Shown one piece after another: positions 34,497 through 42,780 of a stretch of 64,000 bases of DNA (position 1 is its first letter; each line of letters opens with the position of its first letter). The translations under genes were made by a program, and so were the position numbers. The DNA lies in contig NZ_LYXZ01000040.1 of the NCBI RefSeq assembly GCF_001676615.1, positions 1-64,000 on the forward strand. Reading direction: 5' to 3'. This DNA is from Labrys sp. WJW (GTDB taxonomy: Bacteria > Pseudomonadota > Alphaproteobacteria > Rhizobiales > Labraceae). Under the pieces are notes generated by a model. That model was not told the origin of the DNA. It did not search any database and was given only the letters and a program-made list of their open reading frames with translations.

Positions 34497-34907
34497 TCAG
34501 CCCGTCACCAGGAATTCCGGATCGGCGGGAATCTGCATGGCCGTGACCAGGTGATTGGTCTTGCCGGCGAGGCCGATGATGGCGAGCAGTTCGCCATATT
34601 GCGCGTCATCCATGCCCTTGGCCCGTGCGGCGGCCGTATGGGAATGCACGCAATATTGGCAGGAATTGGCCGTGGAGACCGCGATATAGATCAGTTCGCG
34701 CGTGAGCGGATCGAGGGCGCCCTCGCCCACCATCACCGCCTTGACCTCCTCCCAGGTGCGTTTCAGCAGCACCGGATCATTGGCGAGGCCCCGCCAGAAA
34801 TTATTGACGAAATCGGATTTGCGCGTCGCCCTGATATCGTCGAACACCGCCTTCGCGGCCGGATTGGCCGCGACCTCGTCGTCGCTGAGAAGTCTTACGG
34901 TAGCCAT
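34497..34907 (-). CDS. Carboxymuconolactone decarboxylase (AhpD-like) family protein
   Basis: A 136-residue all-helical protein. The CMD core lies at about 45-110 with the AhpD-type active site SCQYCVHSH near 82-90 (two cysteines and a histidine). Proteins of this shape often act as alkylhydroperoxidase-like thiol enzymes rather than decarboxylases. The N-terminus VRLLSDDEVAANPAAKAVFDDI is typical of the peroxidase-related subfamily. It is monocistronic. Its partner reductant is not evident. Confidence 0.85.
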   Translation of the reverse strand: MATVRLLSDDEVAANPAAKAVFDDIRATRKSDFVNNFWRGLANDPVLLKRTWEEVKAVMVGEGALDPLTRELIYIAVSTANSCQYCVHSHTAAARAKGMDDAQYGELLAIIGLAGKTNHLVTAMQIPADPEFLVTG

Positions 34908-34997
34908 GGTGTCTCCTGCGTGGGTTCCGGGGTTCGGCAGAACACATACTCTTCCCTCCCCTAGACATGCACATATCTCGAGGTTTCAGGATTGAGC

Positions 34998-35162
34998 GCG
35001 AGAATCCTTCCACGACTTCGGGGAAGGTGTCGCCGCGCAGAGGCGACGGAAGGGGGAGCGTGGCGCAATCCGCACTCAAATGGCATTGGGCAGCGCCACT
35101 CGCCCCCAACCCGACCTCGCTTCGCGAGGCCACCCTCCCCGAAACCGGGGAGGGATTCTCGC
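34998..35162. repeat. Imperfect palindrome of about 165 bp
   Basis: The ends GCGAGAATCC (34998-35007) and GGATTCTCGC (35153-35162) are exact complements, and inner segments such as TTCGGGGAAGG/CCTCCCCGAAACCGG pair imperfectly. The gap between the CMD gene and the ABC ATPase gene is filled by this element; no gene is seen in it. Confidence 0.78.
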
Positions 35163-35230
35163 ATTTCTTCTGCGCGGTTGAGATATGAATATGCCCCGGT
35201 CCGTCCTCCAAAGGAGGATAACGATAGCCT

Positions 35231-36280
35231 CTACCCCAGCCGCTCCCCATTTTCGCCGTCGAAAAGATGCAAGGCCCTGTCGTCGAAGCCGATGCCGACC
35301 TTTTCCCCGATCTCGCGCTGGAACTCCTTGTCGACCTTCACCGTCACGCTGGCGGCCCCGCAGCGGCAGGTGACCAGCGAATGGTCACCGATCAGCTCGA
35401 TGGCGAAGACCTCGCCGGCAAACTTGCCGAGATCGGGCTCGGTCACCCGGCAATCCTCGGGCCGGATGCCGGCAACCGCGCGTGGCGCCGAGCTGGTATT
35501 GGTGGTGCCGAAGCCGCCCGCTTCGGAGGAAAAGCGCCCTTCCTTCAGCTCGCCTTCCAGGAAGTTCATCGGCGGCGAGCCGATGAAGCCGGCGACGAAC
35601 AGATTGGCGGGCCGGTTGTAGATATTGGCCGGCGTATCCAATTGCTGCAGCACGCCCTTGTCGAGCAGCGCCACGCGATGAGCCAGCGTCATCGCTTCCA
35701 CCTGGTCATGGGTGACATAGATGGTGGTGATGCCGAGTTCGTGCTGCATGTGCTTGAGTTCGGCGCGCATATGGCCGCGCAGTTTGGCATCGAGATTGGA
35801 CAGGGGCTCGTCCATCAGGAAGGCGGCGGGGCGGCGGATGATGGCCCTTGCGAGCGCCACGCGCTGGCGCTGGCCGCCGGAGAGCTGGCGCGGCAGGCGG
35901 TCGAGCAGATGATCGAGCTGGACCTGGCGGGCCACGTCCTTCACCGCCGCCTCGATCTCCGCCTTGGGATGCTTCCGCACCGTCAGCGGGTAGGCGATGT
36001 TGGCGAACACCGTCTTGTGCGGATAGAGCGCATAGGACTGGAACACCATGGCGATGTCGCGATATTTCGGCAGGACATGGGTGACGTCGCGCTCACCGAT
36101 ATGCACGGAGCCTGAGCTTACCGTCTCCAGCCCCGCGATCATGCGCAGGGCCGTGGTCTTGCCCGAACCGGAGGCGCCCAGCAGCACCAGGAACTCGCCG
36201 TCCCTGACCTCGAGGTCGAGCCCCTTGACCACGTCGACCGCGCCGAAGGATTTGTGGACGTTGTTGAGCGTGACTTGCAT
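35231..36280 (-). CDS. Carbohydrate ABC transporter ATP-binding protein (MalK/UgpC-like)
   Basis: A 349-residue importer ATPase. Walker [10 protein letters not shown] is near residue 35-43, the Q-loop in [11 protein letters not shown], the [14 protein letters not shown] signature near 134-147, and Walker [16 protein letters not shown] near 155-169. The C-terminal 120 residues form the MalK-type regulatory TOBE domain ([12 protein letters not shown]). The start is 2 bp after the stop of the upstream permease. It is the last gene of the importer operon (38.5-35.2 kb). Confidence 0.93.
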   Translation of the reverse strand: MQVTLNNVHKSFGAVDVVKGLDLEVRDGEFLVLLGASGSGKTTALRMIAGLETVSSGSVHIGERDVTHVLPKYRDIAMVFQSYALYPHKTVFANIAYPLTVRKHPKAEIEAAVKDVARQVQLDHLLDRLPRQLSGGQRQRVALARAIIRRPAAFLMDEPLSNLDAKLRGHMRAELKHMQHELGITTIYVTHDQVEAMTLAHRVALLDKGVLQQLDTPANIYNRPANLFVAGFIGSPPMNFLEGELKEGRFSSEAGGFGTTNTSSAPRAVAGIRPEDCRVTEPDLGKFAGEVFAIELIGDHSLVTCRCGAASVTVKVDKEFQREIGEKVGIGFDDRALHLFDGENGERLG

Positions 36281-36282
36281 CT

Positions 36283-37335
36283 TCAACCCTTGACGGCGCC
36301 GACCATCAGGCCTCGCGCGATGTGCTTTTGCAGGAATGCGGCGATCACGATGACGGGCACGATCATGATGACGATCAGCACCGACATGTACCACCATTGC
36401 GGGCCGCGCGTGGTGTTCTGGGCCGAGACCAGCACCGGCATGGTCTGCGCATTGGCATTGGAAAGGAACAGGGCGAGGAGATATTCGTTCCAGGCCAGGA
36501 TCAGCACCAGCATGAAGGTGGCAGCCAGGCCCGAGCGCACCAGCGGCAAGGCGATGGTGAAGAACACGCGCAGCTTGGAGGCGCCGTCGATCTCCGCACT
36601 CTCCTCCAGATCCAGCGGGATGCCGGCGAAGAAGTCGCGCGTCAGCCAGACCACGATCGGCAGGTTGACCGCGGTGTAGGTCGAGATCAGCGCGACCTGG
36701 GTATCGAGGAGCTTCAGGTTCTGGAACATCACATAGATCGGCAGCACGGCCACGATCGGCGGCATGATGCGGTTGGAGATCATCCAGAATTCGATGTCGT
36801 TGTTGCCGAGCGCCGCCTTGAAGCGCCGGCCGATGGTGCCGAGGATCATGAAGAACAGCACCAGGCCCGCCGCCACCGCCGCTGGCCAGGGCACGGCGAA
36901 CGCGGCCACCGCGACGATGACGCCGGCGGCCAGCACGATGAAGGCAATGATCGCCGCGAGCTTGACCTGGAAGCGGATGCGCACCAGGGCATAGGCGGCG
37001 AGCGAACCGATGATCAGGGCCAGGATCGTGCTCACCAGCGCCACGATGATCGAGTTCACATAGGGCCAGAGCGTGTTGTTCTGGAACAGCATGAAGTTCC
37101 AGGCGTCCAGCGTCGGCTGGAAGTCGACGAAGGGCAGATAATAGGGTCCGGCATCGACCTGGATCTGCACCTTCAGCGAGGTGACCAGCACCCAATAGAG
37201 CGGGAAGAGCACCACGAAGGTCCAGCCCAGCAGCGCGGCATAGGTCAGCGCCTTCGGGATCGGCGCCAGTTCCTCGAGGCTGCGGCGCTCGAACAGGCGG
37301 CGCAGCAAGGGGCGGTCGTCGGTTCCAGCACTCAT
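36283..37335 (-). CDS. Carbohydrate ABC transporter permease, MalG type, with a hydrophobic insertion
   Basis: A 350-residue permease, about 70 longer than a usual MalG-type protein. The EAA loop lies in EESAEIDGASKLRVFFTIALPLV near the C-terminal third and binds the ATPase. Between AYALVRIRFQ and WMISNRIMPP there is an extra stretch of about 75 residues containing two hydrophobic helices (AAIIAFIVLAAGVIVAVAAF and AAVAAGLVLFFMILG). The start ATG overlaps the stop of the first permease (ATGA). Import of a sugar or polyol is expected. Confidence 0.9.
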   Translation of the reverse strand: MSAGTDDRPLLRRLFERRSLEELAPIPKALTYAALLGWTFVVLFPLYWVLVTSLKVQIQVDAGPYYLPFVDFQPTLDAWNFMLFQNNTLWPYVNSIIVALVSTILALIIGSLAAYALVRIRFQVKLAAIIAFIVLAAGVIVAVAAFAVPWPAAVAAGLVLFFMILGTIGRRFKAALGNNDIEFWMISNRIMPPIVAVLPIYVMFQNLKLLDTQVALISTYTAVNLPIVVWLTRDFFAGIPLDLEESAEIDGASKLRVFFTIALPLVRSGLAATFMLVLILAWNEYLLALFLSNANAQTMPVLVSAQNTTRGPQWWYMSVLIVIMIVPVIVIAAFLQKHIARGLMVGAVKG

Positions 37336-38468
37336 CCCTGATACCTCCGGCTGGGTCGCACCACGAAATTGAAGAAGGAAACGCAGGTGATCGTCGACAC
37401 GAACAGGAGCAGGTAGCCGACCGCCGCCGAGCCGCCGAAATCCTGGGTCCGCCAGGCGATGAAGGAATGCAGGGTCAGCGACTCCGTCGCCAGCCCCGGG
37501 CCGCCCGCCGTGAGCACGTTCGGCATGTCGATGATCTTGAAGGCCTCGATCAGGCGGATCAGCACCACCGTGGCCGCCACCGGCGCGATCGCCGGCCAGG
37601 TGATGTCCTTGAAGATCTGCCAGGGGCCGGCGCCATCGAGATGGGCCGCCTCGAGCTGGTCGCGCGGCTGGTTCTCGATGGCGGCCAACAGCACGATGAA
37701 CATGAAGGGCGTCCATTGCCAGGTATCGCCGACCAGCACCATCAGCCGCGCCGACCAGGCTTCCGTCGCCCAGGACCACTGGCTGACGCCGAACAGCTGG
37801 CTGAGCGGGGCGAAGGGCCCCTTCTGCATGTCGGCCAGCATGCGGAAGATGTAGGCGACGCCCACCGGCGTCACCATCACCGGGATGAAGAAGACCACGC
37901 GGAACCAGCTGCGGGCCCGGATCGGCTGGGCGCAGAGCAAAGCGAGGCCGAGCCCGAGCAGGAACTGGACTGAGACCCCCACCACGACATAGAGCAGCGT
38001 GTTCAGGAGCGTGCCGGGAATGCCGCCCGCCACCGTGGTGGCGAGTACGACATAGAAGATGCCGGCGATCAGGCTGGCGGTGATCAGTCGCCCGAGGAAA
38101 CCGAAGAGCTTGAATCCGCTGGTTGCGAAGCGGATCAGCCAGAACCCCAGCAAGGCGAGAAGGGCCGTGAACAGCAGCCATTCCAGCCAGCCGAAGGCCT
38201 TGAGCGTGCCGAGGAAATGATATTGCTGGGCGCCGAGGAAGAGACGCAGATAATTGTAGAAGCCGATGAAGGTGAGCGTGAAGCTGCCGCCGGCAAGCTT
38301 GAAGCGCGACAGCGACAGATAGGCCGAGGCGACCAGCGGAAAGATAGCGAAGGCCAGCAGGATGAGCACGGCCGGCAGCACCATGATGCGGCCGGAATGG
38401 CGATCGACCCACTGGGAGAGACGCTCCCGCCGGTCCGTTTCATCGGGGATGGAGAGGTTGACGGCCAT
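37332..38468 (-). CDS. Carbohydrate ABC transporter permease, MalF/UgpA type, extended
   Basis: A 378-residue permease. It has at least seven hydrophobic segments and an EAA-type loop DQLEAAHLDGAGPWQIFKDI in the C-terminal part. Compared with UgpA-like permeases (about 290) it carries an extra stretch near residues 90-155 with two additional hydrophobic segments (WLEWLLFTALLALLGFWLI and ASLIAGIFYVVLATTV). ATG 38468 is chosen; sequence upstream is a palindromic repeat. It overlaps the second permease gene by four bases. Confidence 0.9.
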   Translation of the reverse strand: MAVNLSIPDETDRRERLSQWVDRHSGRIMVLPAVLILLAFAIFPLVASAYLSLSRFKLAGGSFTLTFIGFYNYLRLFLGAQQYHFLGTLKAFGWLEWLLFTALLALLGFWLIRFATSGFKLFGFLGRLITASLIAGIFYVVLATTVAGGIPGTLLNTLLYVVVGVSVQFLLGLGLALLCAQPIRARSWFRVVFFIPVMVTPVGVAYIFRMLADMQKGPFAPLSQLFGVSQWSWATEAWSARLMVLVGDTWQWTPFMFIVLLAAIENQPRDQLEAAHLDGAGPWQIFKDITWPAIAPVAATVVLIRLIEAFKIIDMPNVLTAGGPGLATESLTLHSFIAWRTQDFGGSAAVGYLLLFVSTITCVSFFNFVVRPSRRYQG

Positions 38469-38481
38469 AGCATAATCCGCC

Positions 38482-38564
38482 TGGGAGCGCGGACGTCCTC
38501 GTCCGCTCTTCCCCTGTCGTAAGCGCAATGTATCCAAGAGCGGACGAGGACGTCCGCGCTCCCA
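38482..38564. repeat. 29-bp perfect inverted repeat (GAGCGCGGAC family)
   Basis: The arms TGGGAGCGCGGACGTCCTCG... at 38482-38510 and the complement at 38536-38564 are exact. It shares its design with the element at 23177-23232. It is placed between the solute-binding protein gene and the first permease gene, inside the operon. Confidence 0.88.
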
Positions 38565-38570
38565 GGGGCG

Positions 38571-38604
38571 AAAAAGGCTCCGGCATAGCTATGGCCGAAG
38601 CCTT
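38571..38604 (-). terminator. Terminator-like hairpin after the solute-binding protein gene
   Basis: AAGGCTCCGGCATAG (38574-38588) pairs with CTATGGCCGAAGCCTT (38589-38604) with one mismatch and one bulge. On the - strand a run of five T follows. It is 13 bp downstream of the solute-binding gene and could reduce read-through into the permeases. Confidence 0.65.
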
Positions 38605-38616
38605 GCTTCCTACGTT

Positions 38617-40086
38617 CTACTTCGCGCCCAGCGTGTTCTTGTAGAACTTCAGCTGGTCCTCGGTGCCGATCTGGTCGTTGAGGTCCTTCCAGCCATCGGC
38701 GACCGCCTTGACGGTGGCTTCCTCGTCGATCTCGCCGGCCAGGAAGCGGGCGATCGCCTCGTCAAGCACCACCTGCTGATATTTCTGGTTCTGCGGGATG
38801 CGCAGGTCCAGGATCATGTTCGGGCTGTTGAGGCTGTCCTTGATGGCGCCGAGATAGGAAGCCGCCGCCTTCTCGCTCATGCCGGCCTTCTTCCAGCCTT
38901 CGTTGTAGCTGAGCTGGGACGTGCGATAGGCGTTGAAGCCGGTCTTGCCGATGGTGACGTCGACATTCGACTGGGCCGGGGCGCTCATATAGGAGAAGAA
39001 GGCGTAGGCCGCGTCCTTCACCTTGTCCTGCGCCTTGACATTGATGCCGCCGCTCCAGCCGCCGAAGGCGGCATAGGGTGCGTGGTTCACGCCGTCGATG
39101 GCATTCGGGCAGGTTTCCTTCGAGCAGGCCTCGAGCTTGCCGGTGTCCCAGTTCAGCACCTGCTTGGCCCCCGGCATGATGGTGGCGCCGGTCTTGTCGA
39201 TCACCTTGGAGGTCGCGGGATCAATGGCGAGCACCCCGACATCGCCCCAATCGAGATTGAGCGCGCATTTGCCGGAGGTGAACAACGGGCGGGTGTCCGA
39301 CACGTCCATGTTCAATTCGTCCGGCGGGCCATACTTGCCGGACTCCTTGAGGAAGGTCAGCGCCTTGCGGAAGGCCTCGTTATCGACGAGCGGCGCCATG
39401 TCCTTGGTGTTGAAGAAGGTGCCCTGAGACGTGCCCTTCGACTGGGTCATCGAGCCGACCACGTCGGTGACGAACCAATAGCTCTGGGCGTTGCGCTTCT
39501 TGGCGATGCAGGAGCCATAGACCTTCTGGCCGTCGACCTCCATGCCGTTCAGCTTCTTGGCCGCTTCCAGATATTCGTCCCAGGTCGTCGGCGGCTTCAG
39601 CCCCGCCTTCTCGAAGATATCGGTGCGATAATAGAGCATGTGAAAATCGCCGTCGAACGGCACCAGATAGGTCTTGCCGCCATAGCTCGACGAGAAGTCG
39701 CGGAAGAAAGGGGCGATATCGTCCCAGGCAATCGCCTTGTCCTTGGCGACCCGGCCGCCGATGTCCTCGAGATAGCCGCCGGCGACATAGTCCACCATCC
39801 ATTGCGGCGCGAACACGGCTGCATCCACGGAATTGGTGCCGCTCGCCCAATCGGTCAGCACCTTCTGGTAGAGATCGGAAAAGGGTACCGCGATCACGTT
39901 GATCTTGGCGCCGGTCAGCTTTTCGAACTCCGGCGCACGCCGCTGCAGCGGCTCCTGGATGGCGCCCGTCTGCGTCATGATGTTGACGGTGACGCCATCG
40001 AATTCGCCCGCCTTGGCCGGCAGCGCCACTCCCGCGAGCGCCGCAGCCATCAACGCAGCGCCAACAACTCCGCCTTTCGAAGCCAT
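38617..40086 (-). CDS. Extracellular carbohydrate-binding protein of an ABC importer
   Basis: A 489-residue solute-binding protein of the SBP family 1 (UgpB/MalE-like). The signal peptide covers about 1-26 (ending AKA|GE). EFEKLTGAKINVIAVPFSDLYQKVLTDWASG at about 53-83 is the family opening, followed by VAGGYLEDIGG and LVPFDGDFHMLYYRTDIFEKAG near 140-162. Two possible disulphide cysteines (GSCIAKK and ACSKETC) lie in the middle. It is the first gene of an operon with two permeases and an ATPase. The sugar ligand is unknown. Confidence 0.93.
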   Translation of the reverse strand: MASKGGVVGAALMAAALAGVALPAKAGEFDGVTVNIMTQTGAIQEPLQRRAPEFEKLTGAKINVIAVPFSDLYQKVLTDWASGTNSVDAAVFAPQWMVDYVAGGYLEDIGGRVAKDKAIAWDDIAPFFRDFSSSYGGKTYLVPFDGDFHMLYYRTDIFEKAGLKPPTTWDEYLEAAKKLNGMEVDGQKVYGSCIAKKRNAQSYWFVTDVVGSMTQSKGTSQGTFFNTKDMAPLVDNEAFRKALTFLKESGKYGPPDELNMDVSDTRPLFTSGKCALNLDWGDVGVLAIDPATSKVIDKTGATIMPGAKQVLNWDTGKLEACSKETCPNAIDGVNHAPYAAFGGWSGGINVKAQDKVKDAAYAFFSYMSAPAQSNVDVTIGKTGFNAYRTSQLSYNEGWKKAGMSEKAAASYLGAIKDSLNSPNMILDLRIPQNQKYQQVVLDEAIARFLAGEIDEEATVKAVADGWKDLNDQIGTEDQLKFYKNTLGAK

Positions 40087-40499
40087 TCGTCCCTCCCAAA
40101 TGTCGTTTTTGTGTTTTTATGCCGATGTCGGACGCTGCATTGACGCAACACATGCCTGCAGCAGGACATCGCGCGCCGATTATGGCACCGGCGCTGAGAA
40201 AACGTCAAATGTCGGATCAATGGCAGGACGATCGCTTTTATTGTAGAATCAGCTATAGGATCAGCGGGGAACTCTTGGACGCTATACCATCGATGAAAGC
40301 ATTGTTTACCTGTCCGCCAAGTTCACGTCTCCGCCTCCTTGCCCAAAGGGACAGTACAGTCTATCGTTCAATATTCTCGCATTGTTTACTCTACTGTAAT
40401 CTCCTGGTTTAGTCGCGGATAACCGCAAAGGCCAAAGATCAACGACGACATGTCTCCCCGGTTCGTGATGAATGACTGGCCATGTGAGGAAGCGGCATC
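40087..40499. promoter_or_regulatory. Divergent region between sugar importer and polysaccharide cluster
   Basis: About 410 bp without a gene. Promoters for the importer operon (left) and the first glycosyltransferase (right) must lie here. An 11-bp direct repeat GCATTGTTTAC occurs at 40299 and 40379, 80 bp apart; it could be a binding site pair. The right end (40350-40410) is AT-rich. Confidence 0.4.
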
Positions 40500-42737
40500 G
40501 TGTTTGCGCCCTTGATGAAAGGCCATAGGGGGCTGGTTCGCGTCGGGGCATCGCAGTGGAGCGTGCGCGAGGCCGATCCCCACTTCGTCTTCAAGCTCGG
40601 CCCCTGGCCCGCCAGATATATCGCCATCGAAGTCATTTCGAACGGTCCCGAACTCGAACCGCATCTCTATATCGATACCGGCTATGGGTTTCGGCCTGAA
40701 CAAGTGCTGTCGCTGCCGCCGGCACGCCACGGCGTCTATGCCTTCCGGTCCGGCGGCATCAAGGGATTCCGCCGTGTGCGCTTCGACCCTTGCGAGGACT
40801 ATCCAGGACCGAACGAGGAGCAAGGCAGCTTCACCCTGAACATCCGCACGGCCCGCTCCCTGGCATCCCTGCGCCGGCAGCTCGGTGCCGCCGCCGACCG
40901 CCTCCATCTGCTCGAACTCGACGAATTGGCCAAGGCTCCTCCACCGCCACGCCAGCTTCCGCCGGAAGAGCATTTCCGTGCCGTCCTGCAACTGGCCGAG
41001 GCAGGCCTTCGCCACACGGCGCCATCCTCCGAAAGACCGCCGGCGCCGCTGCTGTCCTTCGTCGTTCCGCTGCGCGATACGCCGATCGCCTTTCTCGATA
41101 CCCTCCTGAATTCGCTGCGCAGCCAGGGCGCCGGCAACTGGGAACTGCTCCTGTGCGACGACGCGTCCGGCAACAGGGCCACCCTTGCCTGGCTCGAACG
41201 CTTGGAGGGGCAGCCCCAGATCCGCATCCTGCGCAATCCGCGCAACCTGGGCATTGCCGATACGACCAATCTCGGCCTCGCAGCGGCGCAGGGGGAGTGG
41301 GTCGGCCTCATCGACCATGACGACGCCCTCGCGCCGCTGGCCCTCGACTATCTCAACGAGACCATCCGGCGTCATCCCGACGCGCAGTTCATCTATACCG
41401 ATGAAACCATTACCGACGCCAAGCTGAAGCCGACGGGGTATTTCTTCAAGCCGGCCTATGATCCGGTGCTGCTGTCGGGGGTCAATTACATCAATCACCT
41501 TTCGCTCTACCGCCGCCAGCGCCTGCAGGCGCTGGGCGGCCTGAGCACCGGTTTCGACGGTTCGCAGGATTATGAACTCCTGCTGCGCTATCTCTCGGGC
41601 CTTCCCGCCGAAACCATCGTCCATCTGCCCTACCCGGCCTATCTGTGGCGGCGGCACCGGACGTCCTTTTCCGCCGCCAACTTGGCCACGGCGGTCGACC
41701 ATGCCCGCAGGGCCCTGGCGGCCCATTATGCCAGCGACGGCATCGCTGCCCCGGTTGGTCCGGCGCTGGTACCGGACCTGCACCGCGTCGAGCTTTCGCC
41801 CAATCGCCGCCAGTGGCCCCGCGTGAGCATCGTCATTCCCAATCGCGACAGCCCGGCCCTGATCGGCCGCCTGCTGGCCGATCTCTATGAGCGTACCGAC
41901 TATGCCGATTGCGAAATCATCATCGTCGACAATGGCAGCACGAACGCCCAGACACTGGCGCTCTACGAAACCATGCGCGGGCGGCACGGCAACTTCCGGA
42001 CGGTGATGACAACCGAACCCTTCAACTTCTCGCGCCAGGTCAACCGGGGCATGCGGGAAGCCAAGGGGCAGGCGATCCTCCTGCTCAACAACGACATTGA
42101 AGTCATCGCAGCCGAATGGCTCAAGGAAATGGTGAGCTGCCTCGATTATCCGGAAACCGGCATCGTCGGTGCCCGCCTGCTCTACCCCTCCGGCCGGCTG
42201 CAGCATGCAGGCGTCATCGTCGGGCTCGGCGGCCTGGCCGGCCATTGGTACGCCAATGCAGCGCAGGATTCGTCGGGACCGATGAATCGTCTCAAGGTGC
42301 GCCAGACCCTGAGTGCCGTTACGGGTGCCTGCATGCTGATCTCGCGCCAATGCTACGCAAAGGTCGGTGAATTCGACGAGACGGCTTTCGCCATCGCTTA
42401 CAACGACGTCGATTACTGCCTGCGCGCTGCAGCCGCCGGCCTGCGGACCGTGTGGACGCCCTTCGCCACCCTCACCCATCATGAATCCGCCTCGCGCGGC
42501 AGCGACGAGACCAAGGCGAACAAGGAACGCTTTCAGCGCGAAAAGGAGGCCTTGCGCCAAAAATACCGCACGGATGCCTTCGAGGATCCAGCCTACAGCC
42601 CCTGGTACTCCAGGCACCTGGCCACACCGCGCGAAATTCTGCCGCCAAACCTGCCATCGCCACGTTCCTGGCGGACAATCCCGGCCGGCTCCGGCGAAAC
42701 CGACACGTCCCTCCTGTTCAAGGCCGACCAAGCATGA
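40500..42737 (+). CDS. Glycosyltransferase with two GT2 domains
   Basis: A 745-residue protein probably involved in building a surface polysaccharide. Residues 1-150 form an N-terminal non-catalytic domain. The first GT2 domain (about 180-400) starts LLSFVVPLRDTP and has the IDHDD and YTDE motifs. The second (about 440-690) starts RVSIVIPNRDSPALIGRLL and has VDNGST, LLNNDIEVI and TGACMLISR. The GTG at 40500 has an AGGAAG box about 9 bp upstream; an in-frame ATG at 40515 is an alternative. It opens a + strand series ending at 50774. Two catalytic domains suggest alternating linkages or dual transfers. Confidence 0.88.
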   Translation: MFAPLMKGHRGLVRVGASQWSVREADPHFVFKLGPWPARYIAIEVISNGPELEPHLYIDTGYGFRPEQVLSLPPARHGVYAFRSGGIKGFRRVRFDPCEDYPGPNEEQGSFTLNIRTARSLASLRRQLGAAADRLHLLELDELAKAPPPPRQLPPEEHFRAVLQLAEAGLRHTAPSSERPPAPLLSFVVPLRDTPIAFLDTLLNSLRSQGAGNWELLLCDDASGNRATLAWLERLEGQPQIRILRNPRNLGIADTTNLGLAAAQGEWVGLIDHDDALAPLALDYLNETIRRHPDAQFIYTDETITDAKLKPTGYFFKPAYDPVLLSGVNYINHLSLYRRQRLQALGGLSTGFDGSQDYELLLRYLSGLPAETIVHLPYPAYLWRRHRTSFSAANLATAVDHARRALAAHYASDGIAAPVGPALVPDLHRVELSPNRRQWPRVSIVIPNRDSPALIGRLLADLYERTDYADCEIIIVDNGSTNAQTLALYETMRGRHGNFRTVMTTEPFNFSRQVNRGMREAKGQAILLLNNDIEVIAAEWLKEMVSCLDYPETGIVGARLLYPSGRLQHAGVIVGLGGLAGHWYANAAQDSSGPMNRLKVRQTLSAVTGACMLISRQCYAKVGEFDETAFAIAYNDVDYCLRAAAAGLRTVWTPFATLTHHESASRGSDETKANKERFQREKEALRQKYRTDAFEDPAYSPWYSRHLATPREILPPNLPSPRSWRTIPAGSGETDTSLLFKADQA

Positions 42738-42780
42738 TCGTCATCACCGGGCGTCAATCCCGCATGGCACGGCCGCCCGC

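Noticed and set aside
37336-38412. Apparent fusion of the two permeases into one open frame
   Set aside because: The first part is in a shifted frame relative to the real first permease, whose hydrophobic sequence is found in another frame.
40386-42731. Very long - strand open frame opposite the first glycosyltransferase gene
   Set aside because: Antisense shadow caused by high GC codon bias; the + strand protein has complete GT2 motifs.
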